A stretch of DNA of 64,000 nt from assembly GCA_963682175.1 (NCBI GenBank), contig OY821791.1:18194542-18258541 (forward strand), given 5' to 3'. The notes under the pieces were generated by a model. The model was not told where the DNA came from and did no database searches. It worked only from the letters and a program-made list of their open reading frames with translations. This DNA is from Triglochin maritima. Taxonomy: Eukaryota; Streptophyta; Magnoliopsida; Alismatales; Juncaginaceae. Positions 63,230 to 64,000 of this stretch are shown one piece after another. The position numbers and the translations under genes were made by a program. Position 1 is the stretch's first letter; each line of letters opens with the position of its first letter.

Positions 63230-64000
63230 TGTTGGTTTTTTGGCCTTAATCTATGTTTTGATAATTTAATTAACATAATCTTAATTATGATCATGTAGAG
63301 TAGCACACATGTTACATTGCACATATATTGCTTTGTGCTAACCTCTACAGGTGATCAAAACTCAAGGAAGAAAGGACAATCAAGTCAAGACATGTAATCA
63401 AGCTCTTTTGAAGACATGTATTTTGTATTTTCTTTGAGTCTTAGGAACTTGTGTAAATTGAGCATACTTGAGCTAAAATCAACTTAAACACACACTAGGT
63501 TCCTTTAGAAGTCACACACCAAATTTCACATAATTTGGACTTCAATAGATCACCCAAACTTAGACCGGAAAACACTAAACCTGAACCCTAACAGTCTGCC
63601 CACATTCGTCGACCTTAACAGACCGTTCGGTCGACCGAGTGATAAATTACCCTGTTTGTGTTTTCACTGCCCAGTTTCGGTCGACCGTATGATCTTATTT
63701 TTCCGACCATTTATATTGTCGTATTATACCAAAAGGTCGTATTCGTATTAACCAAAAATACCCCAAATACATTTCACGTAACGGTCGACCGAGGACCTTG
63801 TTCGGTCGACCGAATATCTGTCTCTTGACAAACCCGAACCTCCTGGACACAATCAGTCGACCGCTAGACCTTAGCTCGGTCGACCGAATTGATCATTGTT
63901 TGTCAACCACAAAGTGCCTGGTGCAAATCGGTCGACCGAACCTTTTTCGGAGTTCGACCGTTCACTTAAGTGTACCTAAGTCATAGCGTTGGGCGGTCGA
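63230..64000 (+). repeat. 3' LTR of element D (partial)
   Basis: First 771 bp, very similar to 59391 onwards. The palindrome array starts near 63607. At 63679 a single core stands where the 5' LTR has a pair (59842/59864), a net loss of 22 bp. Confidence 0.9.

Larger units (their letters stand above)
59391..64000 (+). mobile_element. Element D: gag-only copia retrotransposon (3' LTR cut by window end)
   Basis: 5' LTR 59391-60896, Met-type primer site, gag 60949-62576, non-coding 3' region, polypurine tract and the start of the 3' LTR at 63230. It fits the class of terminal-repeat retrotransposons that encode only Gag. Gag has a single frameshift, so this is the youngest of the three copies here (Cop1, Cop2, D). 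Confidence 0.9.

Overview
The window reads as plant nuclear DNA (an angiosperm, probably a eudicot): Ty3/gypsy Athila-type elements with a tRNA-Asp-type primer site, Ty1/copia elements with an initiator-Met-type primer site, CACTA (En/Spm) transposons with TNP2-like and Ulp1-like genes, and spliced plant-type exons. It is a nested transposable-element block. No intact host gene was recognised; the only host-derived coding sequence is a fragment of a mitochondrial porin (VDAC) gene. Boundaries were counted by hand and may be off by a few bases unless a target-site duplication (TSD) is given.

Layout. 1-9724: a zone between two inverted arms (1-366 and 9378-9724) holding an Athila 5' half (480-4054, minus), an internally deleted CACTA end (CACTA-1, 4055-5844, minus), a gypsy-like LTR with a palindrome array (5845-8328) and the VDAC fragment (8924-9372). 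9726-11990: a second gypsy-like LTR. 12429-19152: a gag-only copia element (Cop1, minus) whose 3' LTR contains a solo Athila LTR (12877-14439). About 19641-47677: one CACTA transposon (CACTA-2, plus) pulled apart by a second gag-only copia (Cop2, 19750-22261), an insertion at 22507-23488, two gag-protease Athila elements (B, 25774-33361; C, 33473-42075) that split a single exon about 100 bp apart, and an LTR-like insertion (44739-46918). 48421-51887: a truncated relative (CACTA-3) that preserves the empty sites of B and C. 52371-59100: a decayed copia polyprotein (Ale/Retrofit-like) interrupted by a solo LTR (54324-55764) and a rearranged Athila (E, 56529-58575). 59391-64000: the best preserved gag-only copia (element D, plus), running off the end.

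Most of the LTR elements lack reverse transcriptase and integrase, yet several have clean TSDs, so they were probably mobilised in trans. The most striking unexplained structure is regulatory. The Athila LTRs and leaders carry pairs of a 16-bp palindrome (ACCGCCAATTGGCGGT) repeated every 21 bp. The copia LTRs, the 44.7-46.9 kb insertion and one gypsy-like LTR carry arrays of a different palindrome (TCGGTCGACCGA and variants), again mostly in pairs about 22 bp apart. In the Athila and copia LTRs the array lies about 100-130 bp upstream of a TATA box. This shared paired-palindrome promoter architecture in apparently different LTR families is the main candidate for something new.
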